Counted from the first letter of the stretch, positions 1 to 9,585 are shown. The stretch: DNA of 64,000 nucleotides from Dictyobacter kobayashii (GCF_003967555.1 NZ_BIFS01000002.1:744001-808000); one strand, 5' to 3'. Numbers and translations are program-made. The notes: generated by a model not told the origin, from the sequence alone.

Positions 1-28
1 AATTTATATCATTGGCATTTTCATTGAG

Positions 29-101
29 GCACCAGGACAAACATAGAGGTGCCAGGACAACATAATATAAGTGCCAGACAGGCTAATGTAGCCGGACAGT
101 T
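29..101. repeat. Spaced short repeats at the left edge
   Basis: Four imperfect copies of a GCCAGGACA-like motif start near 29, 49, 71 and 91, about 20-22 bp apart. Such regularly spaced short repeats are seen at the ends of some insertion sequences (for example the multiple terminal repeats of IS21-type elements), so this may be the end of an element lying left of the window. No transposase is visible here, so the identity is only a guess. Confidence 0.3.
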
Positions 102-367
102 AACTGCAGAAAAAATGGTAGAGCATGGATTTTGTTAGATAATATAGGAATTAATGCACAATAATTCGGCCAGACATGACTTTTGCGACTATAACAGTTA
201 TACTCTCCACAGAAACAATGGCAACAACCAGATATCCCTTACAGCCTTACGCAAGGATGACCGGGAATTGCGGTCATCCAGAACGCCGGCTATAAATGTA
301 ATGAAACGCGCCGGTGTTAACAAAAGACAGTCTATGGACATTGTTCCTGATGGAGATATAAAAGTAC
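102..367. other. Intergenic region before the esterase, with one small hairpin
   Basis: No convincing gene is seen. A perfect 9-bp stem with a 7-nt loop lies at 255-279 without a T tract. A GGAG at about 353-356 precedes the ATG at 368 and probably serves as the ribosome binding site of the following gene. Confidence 0.35.
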
Positions 368-1032
368 ATGAATAATCCACCAATCAATAAAATTATCGGG
401 CCACATCGCGGTCAACCAGTGCTCATGGCAGGCGAGCAACTGGAACAGGCACGGGCGGCAATGATCATGATGCATGGTCGAGGTGCGTCAGCCCGCGATA
501 TTCTGGGTCTATCAAATGAGTTGCAGCAGCCGGGCTTTGTCTATATTGCCCCCAGGCAGCAGGAAGTACCTGGTATCCAACCAGCTTCCTGGCCCCACTT
601 AACAGCAATGAGCCCGAGCTCTCATCGGCGCTATCGGTCATTGCGCAATTGCTCGATAGTCTGGCAGAGGCAGGGATCGCGCCTGAACGCACTATCCTGC
701 TAGGTTTTTCGCAGGGCGCCTGTCTTTCACTGGAATTCGCAGCCCGCAACGCACGCCGTTATGGTGGTATTGCGGCGCTGAGTGGCGGCTTGATCGGACC
801 AAACACCATCGTACGTGACTATCCCGGCTCGCTCTCTGGCACACCCGCCATCCTCGGCTGTAGCGATAAAGACCCCCATATCCCCAGGGAACGGGTCGAT
901 CTATCCGCGGACGTCCTGCAACGCATGGGTGCAACCGTAACCAAACGCATCTACCCGCAGATGGGTCACACCGTAAATGATGATGAAATTGAGCTCGTCA
1001 ATGCCATGATGAAAGCCCTCGTTAGCGCATAA
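368..1032 (+). pseudogene. Phospholipase/carboxylesterase-type alpha/beta hydrolase, frameshifted
   Basis: A serine hydrolase of the Abhydrolase_2 (YpfH/EstB-like) family, expected to act on short acyl esters in the cytoplasm. The N-terminal part (MMHGRGASARDIL, oxyanion region) reads in one frame from 368. The rest, with the nucleophile elbow GFSQGA, the catalytic Asp in CSDKDPHIP and the His in MGHTVND, reads in another frame to 1032. The frames join at the C run 549-553: one extra C would give the family-typical APQAAGSTWYP and a protein of about 221 residues. All catalytic residues are present, so this is either one recent lesion or a sequencing error. Family assignment is secure; the pseudogene status is not. 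Confidence 0.75.
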
Positions 1033-1047
1033 ACTCGTTTAAAAGGC

Positions 1048-1081
1048 CCTGGAGATACAGCTCAACTATCTTATCTCCAGG
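1048..1081 (+). terminator. Hairpin after the esterase; rest of the gap empty
   Basis: A perfect 10-bp stem (1048-1057 with 1072-1081) around a 14-nt loop lies 16 bp after the stop codon. There is no tight T run, so termination is probable but not certain. The remaining bases to 1370 show no gene or clear element. Confidence 0.5.
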
Positions 1082-1370
1082 AACCTTACACCCGCAACCT
1101 CTCCACTTTTTTATTCATCCCCACCGGGGTATGGTGCATTTTGACACACAGAGCGACAACAATTGGCAGAAACGATCCTTCTTTCTCTTTTTTCTCATTC
1201 CCTTAGCTTCTAGCGATCCCATTGTTTTGTGCAGCAGTAACCAGGCAATTTTGGTGCCATAGAATCAGCAACCATTATCGTTCATTAGGTAGCACAGATC
1301 TAACGTCATCCTTTTATTCAAAGAAGCGCATTTTTCTCGACTCCAACTCACATGTTTGAAGGAGAAGACC

Positions 1371-2683
1371 ATGCCAGAGCCACAAAAGTTTTTATGCCGC
1401 TATTGCGGAACACCATTATTACCAGGGCAACGTTTTTGCTCAAATTGCGGACAAACAGCGGAAGGAAATATCAATCAGGCCACCGAACGCTCAGTCGATG
1501 CTGAAGACACAGTCCTGCCCGGTTCGATGGCAAACGATCGCCAGCAGACGCCCCCGCCGCCCCCTCCTGGCACCTTTGAAAGTGGACCACGACCAGGCAG
1601 TTATCCAGATATTCCCATCTATCAACCCCAACAAGGCTATCGTCCAGACGTACCCCCTATGGCTCAAGTACCGGTGCCGGCATATGCAACTCCCACTAAA
1701 GACTCATCGCGCGGCGTTTTAAGACAGGTAGGCTGTGGCTTCCTGGTCGTGATCCTGCTGGTTCTGGCCCTATGTGGAGGCGTTGGCTACTTTGTTTATC
1801 ACCAGGTTGCCAGCTCGGTGAACCAGGCAACAACTCAGGCGAGCACCACCACCCAGAGCAGCAACAATAACAATAGCAATAACAATACCCCTAACGCCCC
1901 TAAACCAGTTGTCACCACCCTGAATATCCAACCTGTAACCTACTCCAGCGTAAAGATGACCATACAAAATGTCCAGCAGGCAGCTAGCTTTGCAGATGAT
2001 GATACAAATACCTCCGGGGTTTTGCGCATCGCACTCAGCGAAGAAAATACATCTGCCAATGGCACCTACTACAATTATTCAGAGGCGATGCTTCTATTGC
2101 TACCTGATAATACAAGCATTCATCCAAACTAGGAACAATTCTCTACCGGGCCAGACGCATCCATCAAACGTAGCAATTGGATAGATTTCCCCGTCCCAAC
2201 CACCACCAAACCAGATCAACTCACGCTGCGCATCGGCACGCCCACCGAGTCTCAAATCGATATCCCCTCAAAAACGGGGCCGATCTCTCCAAATATCAAG
2301 CAGTTAGCAGCACACCCAATAAGTTGCTGCAATATGCAGGCGCCAACTGGACAATTACCAGTGCCACCAAACAGACCAGCTATAACGGCAAACAGGCAGA
2401 CCAGGGCAGTGTGTACATTATCCTCAACCTCAAGATCGACAACAACTCACAGAAAACAGTCTATCCCTTTCCCGGCGATGTCATGCGGCTCCAATCTGGC
2501 AACACAACCAACAAACCCGACTCAAACACCCTGAGTTCCAGCATTGCCCCCGGCCAGACCAACTCCCAGGGACAATGTGCCTTTATCATGCCAGCTGACT
2601 CAAGCGACTTTACCTTCATCCTCCTACCCAACGAGTTACTCGCCACCACCCAACAAGTCACCACCAGCTTCCAAATCAAATAA
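1371..2683 (+). pseudogene. Zinc-ribbon membrane protein with DUF4352-like C-terminus, disrupted
   Basis: The start is ATG 1371 with GGAG 7 bases upstream. Residues 8-26 hold two CxxC knuckles (CRYCG, CSNCG), a zinc ribbon. A Pro-rich linker, one membrane segment (about residues 120-145) and a Ser/Thr/Asn-rich stretch follow. An extracellular beta-rich domain resembles DUF4352/telokin-like modules. Two lesions interrupt it: an in-frame TAG at 2130-2132 (probably a former Gln codon) and a frame change at the A run 2270-2274, where one more A restores SKNGADLSKYQ and the frame ending at 2683. The function is unknown; such proteins are common cell-surface hypotheticals. Two independent lesions make true decay more plausible here than for the other broken genes of the window. 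Confidence 0.6.
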
Positions 2684-2892
2684 CCACCACCAATCCCCAG
2701 GATGCGGACCTCTATGTCCGCATCCTCTCCGAAACGCCATGACGAAGGTTGAAACGGGGGAACCCTCAGCTGCCAGGGGTCATGCCCACGGGAACCAACG
2801 CTCACGGATACTGGGTCGCCTGCTCTGCGGAGGGCGACAATCGGGGTCAAGCCCCGAACCTATGTGCGTCATGTCCCTTGTTGCCTTTTCGT

Positions 2893-3297
2893 GGGGGTCG
2901 CAAGGGGCAGCCAGACCCCTTGCCTGGCAGCTCCACCCGGCCTCTCTTCCCCCTCGCAAGGCGGGGTCGCAAGGGGCAACCAGACCCCTTGCCTGGCAGC
3001 TCCACCCGGCCTCTCTTCCCCCTCGCAAGGCGGGGTTGCAAGGGGCGGCCAGCCCCCTTGCCTGGCAGCTCCACCTGGCCTCTCTTCCCCCTCGCAAGGC
3101 GGGGGCGCAAGGGGCAACCAGCCCCTTGCCTGGCAGCTCCACCCGGCCTCTCTTCCCCCTCGCAAGGCGGGGTCGCAAGGGGCAGCCAGCCCCCTTGCCT
3201 GGCAGCTCCACCCGGCCTCTCTTCCCCCTCGCAAGGCGGGGGCGCAAGGGGCAACCAGCCCCTTGACTGGGGGCTCCGGGGCTGTGCCCCCGGCCTC
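2893..3297. repeat. GC-rich 68-69 bp tandem repeat, about six units
   Basis: Equivalent positions recur at 2967, 3036, 3105, 3173 and 3242, so the unit is 69 bp with one 68-bp unit. Each unit contains a small hairpin of the form GCAAGGGGC...GCCCCTTGC and a pyrimidine-rich tail CTCTTCCCCCTCGC. The last unit ends in a different tail (about 3263-3297) that recurs after the related repeat at 9397-9545. The stretch is open in several frames, but that follows from composition and I see no gene in 2684-3429 other than this array. Confidence 0.85.
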
Positions 3298-3299
3298 CC

Positions 3300-3345
3300 T
3301 AATTTAGTTGTGGTGCAGCCGAACGGCTGCACCACAACTAAATTA
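3300..3345. terminator. Perfect 46-bp inverted repeat
   Basis: Arms 3300-3321 and 3324-3345 are perfectly complementary (22 bp) with a two-base centre. It lies between the tandem repeat and the MarR operon and could be a bidirectional terminator or insulating cruciform. No T tract follows. Confidence 0.65.
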
Positions 3346-3359
3346 GCCCCCAAAAAACC

Positions 3360-3403
3360 TTGATATTCAAAATATTTATATGTATAATTGTTTTGAATAT
3401 CAA
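3360..3403 (+). promoter_or_regulatory. Probable MarR operator
   Basis: A perfect 13-bp inverted repeat, TTGATATTCAAAA at 3360-3372 and its complement at 3391-3403, lies 27-70 bp upstream of the MarR start with an AT-rich centre. Position and symmetry fit an autoregulatory operator over the operon promoter. Confidence 0.6.
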
Positions 3404-3429
3404 AACAATCTACCATCAAAGGATTACCT

Positions 3430-3873
3430 ATGGCTACGGAGCGTTTAACTGAAGACCTACTTTTACTGACGCGTCTGCTACGACCATCGCGGCACACAGA
3501 CATGACACAGCAGCAATACTGGTTGTTGCGCCACCTGCGCTGCTCTGGCCCACAAAACATCGGTGAATTGGCCCAGGCACTCGGCATTACAACTGGTTCA
3601 GCCACTGTGGCCTGTAAACGTCTGGAAAAAGCAGGCCTGATTACACGCACACGGCAGGCAGAGGATGAACGGGTGGTACAGGTCTCATTAACTGATACGG
3701 GTCGCACCCAGATCGATGCGGTCCGCCAGCAAAGGCGCGAATCTTTGACCCACTTACTGCAGGTACTCGATGAGCCGGAACAACAGGAATTGCAACGACT
3801 GGTCGAGCGTTTACTGGATGCAGCGGAAGCACAAGGATTTGGAGAAATGAAGAAAAATGACAGGCATCATTGA
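3430..3873 (+). CDS. MarR family transcriptional regulator
   Basis: A 147-residue winged-helix repressor. The DNA-binding core runs from about residue 30 to 100, with the recognition helix around GSATVACKRLEKAGL and the wing RTRQAEDERVVQVSLT, which has the DxR signature of MarR proteins. Long helices at both ends would form the dimer interface. It is first in an operon with an ABC exporter (ATPase overlapping by 17 bp, then permease), so it most likely senses a toxic compound and derepresses its own operon. The inverted repeat at 3360-3403 is the likely operator. AAAGGA at 3418-3423 serves as ribosome binding site. Family is sure; the ligand is unknown. Confidence 0.9.
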   Translation: MATERLTEDLLLLTRLLRPSRHTDMTQQQYWLLRHLRCSGPQNIGELAQALGITTGSATVACKRLEKAGLITRTRQAEDERVVQVSLTDTGRTQIDAVRQQRRESLTHLLQVLDEPEQQELQRLVERLLDAAEAQGFGEMKKNDRHH

Positions 3874-4657
3874 AGTATCTCATCTAGTAAAGAAATTTGG
3901 GGACTATGCCGCCGTCAATGATGTGAGCTTTGAGGTTGCAAAAGGCGAGGTGTTTGGCCTGCTCGGTCCAAATGGCGCCGGTAAAAGTACGACCATCAAG
4001 ATGCTCACAACCCTGCTCAGCCCTACATCAGGACAGGCCAGCGTGGACGGCTTTGATATTGTGCATCAGACAACAGCAGTACGCCATAGTCTGGGCTACG
4101 TGCCTCAGGCTTTGTCGGCTGATGGCAACCTGACAGGCTATGAAAACCTGTTGATTTTCGCGAAGCTGTATGACCTGCCTCGTACAGTACGGAACGCGCG
4201 CGTCAACGAGGTATTATCATTTGTCGGGCTGACCGATGCGGGACAACAACTGGTACGCCACTATTCAGGAGGCATGATTCGGCGGCTAGAGGTTGCCCAG
4301 GCCCTCTTGCACCAACCCCACGTGCTCTTCCTGGATGAGCCAACTGTAGGACTTGATCCAATTGCCCGCCAGGCCATCTGGGAACACTTGATGGATCTAC
4401 GGGAAGAATCGAACATGACGATCTTCTTGACGACCCACTCGATGGAAGAAGCTGATAGCCTGTGTACACGTATCGGCATTATGCATCGCGGCCAGATTGC
4501 TGCTATGGGTACGCCAGCAGAATTAAAGGCAGCCGTGGGCGGCGAGAATGTCACTTTGAATGATGTATTCGTCCATTTCGCGGGCGATGCCCTTGAATCA
4601 GGAGGAACTTACCGTGACGCTTCACGAGCACGACGTACAGCACGAAGACTTGGCTAA
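3857..4657 (+). CDS. ABC transporter ATP-binding protein, DrrA/drug-efflux type
   Basis: A 266-residue nucleotide-binding subunit. Walker A is GPNGAGKST at residues 37-45, the signature is YSGGMIRRLEVAQAL, Walker B is VLFLDEPTVGLDP and the H-loop is LTTHSMEEAD. GMIRR in place of GQQRR is typical of the DrrA/NatA export subfamily. It pairs with the ABC-2 permease encoded immediately downstream, whose start lies inside this gene, and it overlaps the MarR gene upstream. The complex would export a drug or lipid from the cytoplasm. The C-terminus is short compared with DrrA proteins of about 320 residues. Confidence 0.93.
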   Translation: MTGIIEVSHLVKKFGDYAAVNDVSFEVAKGEVFGLLGPNGAGKSTTIKMLTTLLSPTSGQASVDGFDIVHQTTAVRHSLGYVPQALSADGNLTGYENLLIFAKLYDLPRTVRNARVNEVLSFVGLTDAGQQLVRHYSGGMIRRLEVAQALLHQPHVLFLDEPTVGLDPIARQAIWEHLMDLREESNMTIFLTTHSMEEADSLCTRIGIMHRGQIAAMGTPAELKAAVGGENVTLNDVFVHFAGDALESGGTYRDASRARRTARRLG

Positions 4658-5489
4658 AGTCAATGCCCAGTCCCTGCCATATCAGACTTCAAGATCACCG
4701 CTGGCATTGCTGGCCAACTTCATAGGCAAAACGTTTACCATTGCTGAATGGGAGGCACGCAAGATACGTCATGACGCCACCGACCTGGTTACCCGTGCCA
4801 TACAGCCAGCGCTCTGGATTCTGGTCTTTGGTGAGGTCTTTACCCGTATTCGCGCCATCCCAACCGGCAGCAAGAACGTCAGTTATCTAGAATTTATGGC
4901 GCCCGGCATTCTGGCCCAGAGCGTCCTCTTTATCTCCATCTTTGCTGGTATCGCCATCATCTGGGAACGAGACCTGGGCGTTATTCATAAGTTCCTGGCC
5001 AGCCCCACTCCTCGTGGCTCTCTGGTATTGGGCAAAGCCCTCTCATCGGGCATTCGCGCCTTACCACAGGCCATCGTTATTTACCTGCTCGCCCTGATCC
5101 TGGGCGTCAAGATGAATTTTAATCCTCTGGCTTTGCTGGGAGTGCTGGTATTTGTGGTTATGGGAGCGGGCTGCTTCTCTACCTTCTCGCTGATCATCGC
5201 CTGCCTGCTCAAAACCCGAGATCGTGTCATGGGTATCGGACAAGTACTGACCATGCCAATGTTCTTTGCCAGTAACGCCATCTACCCCATCGCCATTATG
5301 CCATCCTGGCTGCAAGCGATCGCCCACATCAACCCCCTCACTTATGTGGTAGACGGCTTGCGTTCCTTGATGCTGGCCAACACAGCCATCAACATGGCCG
5401 ATGTCAGTAAAGACTTCGGGATCTTACTGATCGTAACCATAGTACTGGTCACCATCGGAGCCATGCTCTATCCACGCATCGTCCAATAA
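4614..5489 (+). CDS. ABC-2 type permease of the drug exporter
   Basis: A 291-residue membrane subunit with about six membrane segments and the ABC-2 core (GIAIIWERDLGVIHKFLASP, PTPRGSLVLGKALSSGIRAL). I chose GTG 4614 because AGGAGG at 4600-4605 stands 8 bases upstream; an earlier ATG at 4560 lacks a good ribosome site. The gene overlaps the ATPase by 44 bp, implying translational coupling. With the ATPase dimer it would form a MarR-controlled efflux pump. Confidence 0.9.
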   Translation: MTLHEHDVQHEDLAKVNAQSLPYQTSRSPLALLANFIGKTFTIAEWEARKIRHDATDLVTRAIQPALWILVFGEVFTRIRAIPTGSKNVSYLEFMAPGILAQSVLFISIFAGIAIIWERDLGVIHKFLASPTPRGSLVLGKALSSGIRALPQAIVIYLLALILGVKMNFNPLALLGVLVFVVMGAGCFSTFSLIIACLLKTRDRVMGIGQVLTMPMFFASNAIYPIAIMPSWLQAIAHINPLTYVVDGLRSLMLANTAINMADVSKDFGILLIVTIVLVTIGAMLYPRIVQ

Positions 5490-5500
5490 AGCAATAGAAT

Positions 5501-5547
5501 TGTTGAGGTAAAAAAAGTGCACAATGTGCACTTTTTTTACCTCAACA
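5501..5547. terminator. Perfect inverted repeat ending the efflux operon
   Basis: Arms of about 21-23 bp close on a very small loop. Each arm contains a seven-base A or T run, so T-rich 3' ends form in both directions: a strong bidirectional terminator 12 bp after the permease stop. The following 5548-5831 holds no gene that I can support. Confidence 0.75.
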
Positions 5548-5831
5548 TTGCCCCACCATCTCCAACACTCTCTCCAAAAAGCATATTTATGGTACTGCTT
5601 ATGAATTATCACAACACTTTACGCGCTTTCGCGCGGCCTGGAGATTGGCAGCATAAGGATCTGCTTGCTGACATTGTTTTTTCTCAAAAAATCGCGTATG
5701 CTGTCGGTAGGCATGTCCGGTCTGACAAAGCCCCCTGGCAGACATGCATGTCACCATTCAATATAACAGCCCCATCCTCAAACTGTGGGCAAAATATTTC
5801 TTGGGCGTGGATAGAAAGAGAGAGATAACCT

Positions 5832-8120
5832 GTGGGACAGAAGCCAGAGCAAGCGAGGCAGGATGAACAGAGCCTGCCCTCCTATAAGGCTATGCAAGAA
5901 ATGGAGCAACGCTTTCGAGCGACTTTCGAGCAGGCTGCAGTAGGAATGGCACATGTTGCTCCCTCAGGTCACTTTCTGGCGGTCAACCAGAAGCTCTGCG
6001 ATATTGTAGGCTATACGCACGCAGAGCTATTCATGCGCACTTTTCAAGATATTACTTATCCCCCTGATCTGGAAGAGGATATCGCTTATGTCAACCAGAT
6101 CCTGGCAGGCGAATGCGCTACATATACAATGGAAAAACGCTATATTCGTCGCGATGGCTCTCTTGTCTGGGTTAATTTGACGGTTTCGCTGGTGCGCCAT
6201 GAAGACGGAGCCCCACACTACTTTATCTCTGTCATTGAAGACATCAGCCAACGCAAACATCTGGAGGAGACCCTCTACCAGCAGAACCAGCTCTTGCAAC
6301 AGATGGTCAACAATGCCCCCGATATCATTGCGCGCTTTGATCGTAACTTACGCCATCTCTCAATTAATCTCGCGGCAACCAGGGCGACAGGCCGGCCAAC
6401 CAGCGAATTTCTTGGCCGGACCAATCGAGAGGTGGGGATGCCTATTACGCAAGTCGATGCCTGGGATGCAGCCTTGCAGGCGGTCTTTGCCACCGGCGAA
6501 AACGGAACCATCGAATTTTGCTTTCCAGCGGCTGACGGACGACTGCGGTGGTATCAGTCAAGACTGGCCGCTGAGCGAGATCAAGCAGGAGAGATAGTTT
6601 CTGTACTATCTGTGGCACGCGATGTGACGGCCCTGCGCCAGGCACATGAAGAGCTACAATATAGTGAAGCGCGGCTACGACGCTTATTGGATTCCAATAT
6701 CATTGGTGTTGCATTCGCAGAAGGGACCAGAATCATTGAAGCCAATGATGCCTATCTACAAATGATTGGCTATAGTCGAGAGGATATACAAGCGCGCCGG
6801 ATCGATTGGGTCGCCATGACCCCACCAGAATATGCTCCACTCGATGAACGCGCGCTCCGTGAACTTCTGACCCGAGGGGCCAGTACGCCATATGAAAAAG
6901 AATATTTCCACAAAGATGGGAACCGGGTACCCATTCTGATCGGGGCCGCGATGGTGCAAGAGCACCCTATACAGTGGGCCTGCTTCGTGATGGATCTCTC
7001 AGAACAAAAACGGATCACCGACCAGTTGTCACGCGCGGTACAAGCATTTCAAACCCTGGCCGATCACGTCCCAGATATGATCACACGCCATGACGCCAGG
7101 ACGTTACGCTATCTCTATGCTAACCCGGCCGTCACTTACACAACGGGTATTTCACCAGATGCCTTTCCTGGCAAGACCCCACGAGAGTTAGGTATGGCAG
7201 AAGAGGAGTGTCAATTTTTTGAGCAACAGCTCAAGCAGGTAGCACAAACGGGCATTCCTCTCACAGTAGAATACAACTTCACCCATCATGATCAACTGCG
7301 GCACTATCAGTCAAGGATGATTCCAGAATATGATCGTGAACAGAAACTCAACTCGATCCTGGTCATTACCTATGACATCACAGAGCTTAAGGAGCAGGAG
7401 AGCCGCAAAGATGCTTTTATCAGCATGGCCGGCCACGAATTGAGGAGCCCACTGACAGCAATCAAAGGCAATCTTCAACTGGCAAGCCGCCAGGTAGACA
7501 AGCTCGTAGCCGATGGACAGGAAACCCAGGTGCAGACGACGCTGCAAGAGGTGCAGCAGCGACTGGGACGGACATTGCGCCAGGTAGCGGTCCAACAACG
7601 GCTCATCAATGATCTATTGGATGTCTCGCGTATTACTAGCGACAAATTGAAGCTCTCCATTGAGACATATGACTTACGAGCACTGGTACAGGACAGCGTT
7701 GAGGATCAGCGTGCCAGTACCCCAAATCGTGAGATACAGCTAGAGCTACAGACCTCGGAACCAGTTATGGTCCAGGCTGACAAGGACCGCATTGGACAGG
7801 TCATCTGTAACTATCTCACCAATGCCATCAAATATTCCAGCAATGAGCAAGCGGTCACCGTCGGGTTGGCGCTGGCTGACCAGCAGGCGCGCGTCTGGGT
7901 ACAGGATCACGGCCCGGGCCTCTCTGCTCATGCACAGCAACAGGTGTGGAAGCGCTTCTATCAAGAGCCTGGCATCCTGGTGCAAAACAGATCCGGGGTA
8001 GGACTGGGCATTGGGCTCTACATCTGTCAATCGATTATCGCACACCACCACGGGCTGGTTGGGGTTGAGAGCACCCCGGGGCACGGATCAACCTTCTGGT
8101 TTACATTACCACTCAACTGA
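5832..8120 (+). CDS. Sensor histidine kinase with four PAS domains
   Basis: A 762-residue soluble kinase starting at GTG 5832. Four PAS domains occupy roughly residues 26-140, 147-262, 275-392 and 398-512; the first is followed by a PAC-like block (YFISVIEDISQRKHLEE). The HisKA domain has the phosphoacceptor His535 in MAGHELRSPLTAIKG. The HATPase domain has the N box (CNYLTNAIKYS), G1 (DHGPGLS) and G2 (GVGLGIGLYI) motifs. No membrane segment or response regulator is present, so it is an orphan cytoplasmic sensor. Its kinase core closely resembles that of the kinase at 41.0-43.3 kb. The signal is unknown. Confidence 0.93.
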   Translation: MGQKPEQARQDEQSLPSYKAMQEMEQRFRATFEQAAVGMAHVAPSGHFLAVNQKLCDIVGYTHAELFMRTFQDITYPPDLEEDIAYVNQILAGECATYTMEKRYIRRDGSLVWVNLTVSLVRHEDGAPHYFISVIEDISQRKHLEETLYQQNQLLQQMVNNAPDIIARFDRNLRHLSINLAATRATGRPTSEFLGRTNREVGMPITQVDAWDAALQAVFATGENGTIEFCFPAADGRLRWYQSRLAAERDQAGEIVSVLSVARDVTALRQAHEELQYSEARLRRLLDSNIIGVAFAEGTRIIEANDAYLQMIGYSREDIQARRIDWVAMTPPEYAPLDERALRELLTRGASTPYEKEYFHKDGNRVPILIGAAMVQEHPIQWACFVMDLSEQKRITDQLSRAVQAFQTLADHVPDMITRHDARTLRYLYANPAVTYTTGISPDAFPGKTPRELGMAEEECQFFEQQLKQVAQTGIPLTVEYNFTHHDQLRHYQSRMIPEYDREQKLNSILVITYDITELKEQESRKDAFISMAGHELRSPLTAIKGNLQLASRQVDKLVADGQETQVQTTLQEVQQRLGRTLRQVAVQQRLINDLLDVSRITSDKLKLSIETYDLRALVQDSVEDQRASTPNREIQLELQTSEPVMVQADKDRIGQVICNYLTNAIKYSSNEQAVTVGLALADQQARVWVQDHGPGLSAHAQQQVWKRFYQEPGILVQNRSGVGLGIGLYICQSIIAHHHGLVGVESTPGHGSTFWFTLPLN

Positions 8121-8144
8121 TCATATATGAAGGAGCATAAAACT

Positions 8145-9380
8145 ATGAAGCGTGTTGTTGTTACAGGCATTGGACTGGTAACTTCGTTGGGACATACTGT
8201 TGAAGAGACCTGGGAAGGAGTAAGCCAGGGGCGTTCAGGCATCGGGCCGATTACCAATTTTGACTCCAGTGGCTATCCAGTAACCTTCGCAGGCGAGGTC
8301 AAGGGCTTTGATGCCACCCCCTATATGGACCGCAAAGAGATACGCCGCAATGATCCATTTACCCACCTGGCGGTAGCCGCCTCACGCCAGGCATTGACGC
8401 AATCGGGATTGGAGATCACCAGGGAACTGGCACCCGAGGTTGGAGTCTGCATTGGCAGCGGCGTTGGGGGCCTGATTACCTTACATGAGCAATTCAACGT
8501 CCTGCACGACAAAGGTCCGACACGAGTCAGCCCATTCTTAATCCCGATGTTGATGATCAACGCAGCACCAGGCCTTGTTTCACAGCTGGTGGGGGCACGC
8601 GGACCAGCCTGGGCCGCTGTTTCGGCCTGCGCGACCAGCGGCAATGCCATCGGCGAGGCCTGGGAAACGATACGCCGCGGGACAGCCCGGGCCATGCTGG
8701 CAGGTGGATCAGAGAAGGCTGTTACCCCGCTTGGTATGGCCTCATTCGCCAACATGCATGCCCTCTCACGGCGCAACGAAGATCCGCAAGGTGCCAGCCG
8801 GCCATTTGATGCCACGCGCGATGGTTTCGTCATGGGCGAGGGTGCTGGAGTTCTCATGCTCGAAGACCTGGAGCTAGCCCTGGAACACGGGGCCCCGATC
8901 CTGGCTGAACTGGTCGGCTACGGCTCAACGGCTGACGCCTATCATATCACCGAGCCAGCCCCTGGTGGCACAGGACTGGTCATGGCCATGCAACGCGCGC
9001 TACAGGTCGCCGGCTTGCAGCCCGAACAGATTGACTATATCAACGCACATGGCACCTCCACATCCCTCAACGATGCCCGCGAGACGCAGGCCATAAAAAC
9101 CTGCTTTGGTGACTATGCCCACAAAGTAGCCATCAGCTCAACAAAATCCATGCTAGGTCACACCTTTGGAGCAGCCGGAGCCGTAGAGGCCGCCATCTCA
9201 GTGTTAAGCATCGTCCACAACCTGATGCCACCCACCATCAACCTGCACAATCCCGACCCTGAATGCGACCTCGATTACATCCCCAATCAAGCCCGTGCCG
9301 CACAAGTAAATATCGCACTCTCCAACTCCATGGGCTTCGGAGGCCACAACACCAGCCTCATCTTCCAACGCTACCAATAA
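8145..9380 (+). CDS. Beta-ketoacyl-ACP synthase II (FabF-like)
   Basis: A 411-residue condensing enzyme of the thiolase fold that elongates acyl-ACP with malonyl-ACP. The catalytic triad is visible: Cys162 in SACATSGNAIGEA, His302 in NAHGTST and His339 in LGHTFGAAG. The start is ATG 8145, with AAGGAG 9 bases upstream; an in-frame ATG at 8127 has no ribosome site. It stands alone, without acpP, fabG or fabD neighbours, so it may be a second copy serving a special lipid or polyketide rather than the housekeeping enzyme. Only 24 bp separate it from the kinase, so they may be co-transcribed. Confidence 0.93.
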   Translation: MKRVVVTGIGLVTSLGHTVEETWEGVSQGRSGIGPITNFDSSGYPVTFAGEVKGFDATPYMDRKEIRRNDPFTHLAVAASRQALTQSGLEITRELAPEVGVCIGSGVGGLITLHEQFNVLHDKGPTRVSPFLIPMLMINAAPGLVSQLVGARGPAWAAVSACATSGNAIGEAWETIRRGTARAMLAGGSEKAVTPLGMASFANMHALSRRNEDPQGASRPFDATRDGFVMGEGAGVLMLEDLELALEHGAPILAELVGYGSTADAYHITEPAPGGTGLVMAMQRALQVAGLQPEQIDYINAHGTSTSLNDARETQAIKTCFGDYAHKVAISSTKSMLGHTFGAAGAVEAAISVLSIVHNLMPPTINLHNPDPECDLDYIPNQARAAQVNIALSNSMGFGGHNTSLIFQRYQ

Positions 9381-9396
9381 ATTATCTCATCCTCCC

Positions 9397-9545
9397 CCCC
9401 CAGCACGCAAGACGGGGTTGCAAGGGGCTGGTCGCCCCTTGCCCGGGAGCTCTACCCAACCACTCCCCAGCACGCAAGGCGGGGTTGCAAGGGGCGGCCA
9501 GCCCCTTGCCCGGGGGCTCCGGGGCTGTGCCCCCGGCCTCTCGTA
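9397..9545. repeat. Two units related to the 2.9-3.3 kb tandem repeat
   Basis: Two units of about 68 bp (from about 9400 and 9468) contain the same GCAAGGGGC hairpin core and end in the same GC-rich tail as the array at 2893-3297. This shows a dispersed repeat family. The rest of 9381-9722 holds the hairpin at 9586-9622 and no gene. Confidence 0.75.
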
Positions 9546-9585
9546 CACCCCCGGGGCCGCCTGTCGGCGGCACCGCAAAAGAACA

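Noticed and set aside
154..375. A 73-codon frame upstream of the esterase
   Set aside because: Polar, low-information translation, no ribosome site and overlap with the start of a recognised gene.
549..553. Programmed -1 frameshifting in the esterase
   Set aside because: No slippery heptamer with a downstream pseudoknot is evident, and the same kind of lesion occurs in eight unrelated genes, so an error or deletion is simpler.
2893..3297. Long open frames on both strands across the GC-rich repeat, as if encoding repetitive Pro/Arg proteins
   Set aside because: Several frames are open at once on both strands, as expected when a stop-free unit is repeated; no ribosome site, no codon bias and unnatural composition.
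5517..5828. A 103-codon frame after the efflux operon
   Set aside because: Starts inside the terminator hairpin, has no ribosome site and its translation resembles no known protein.
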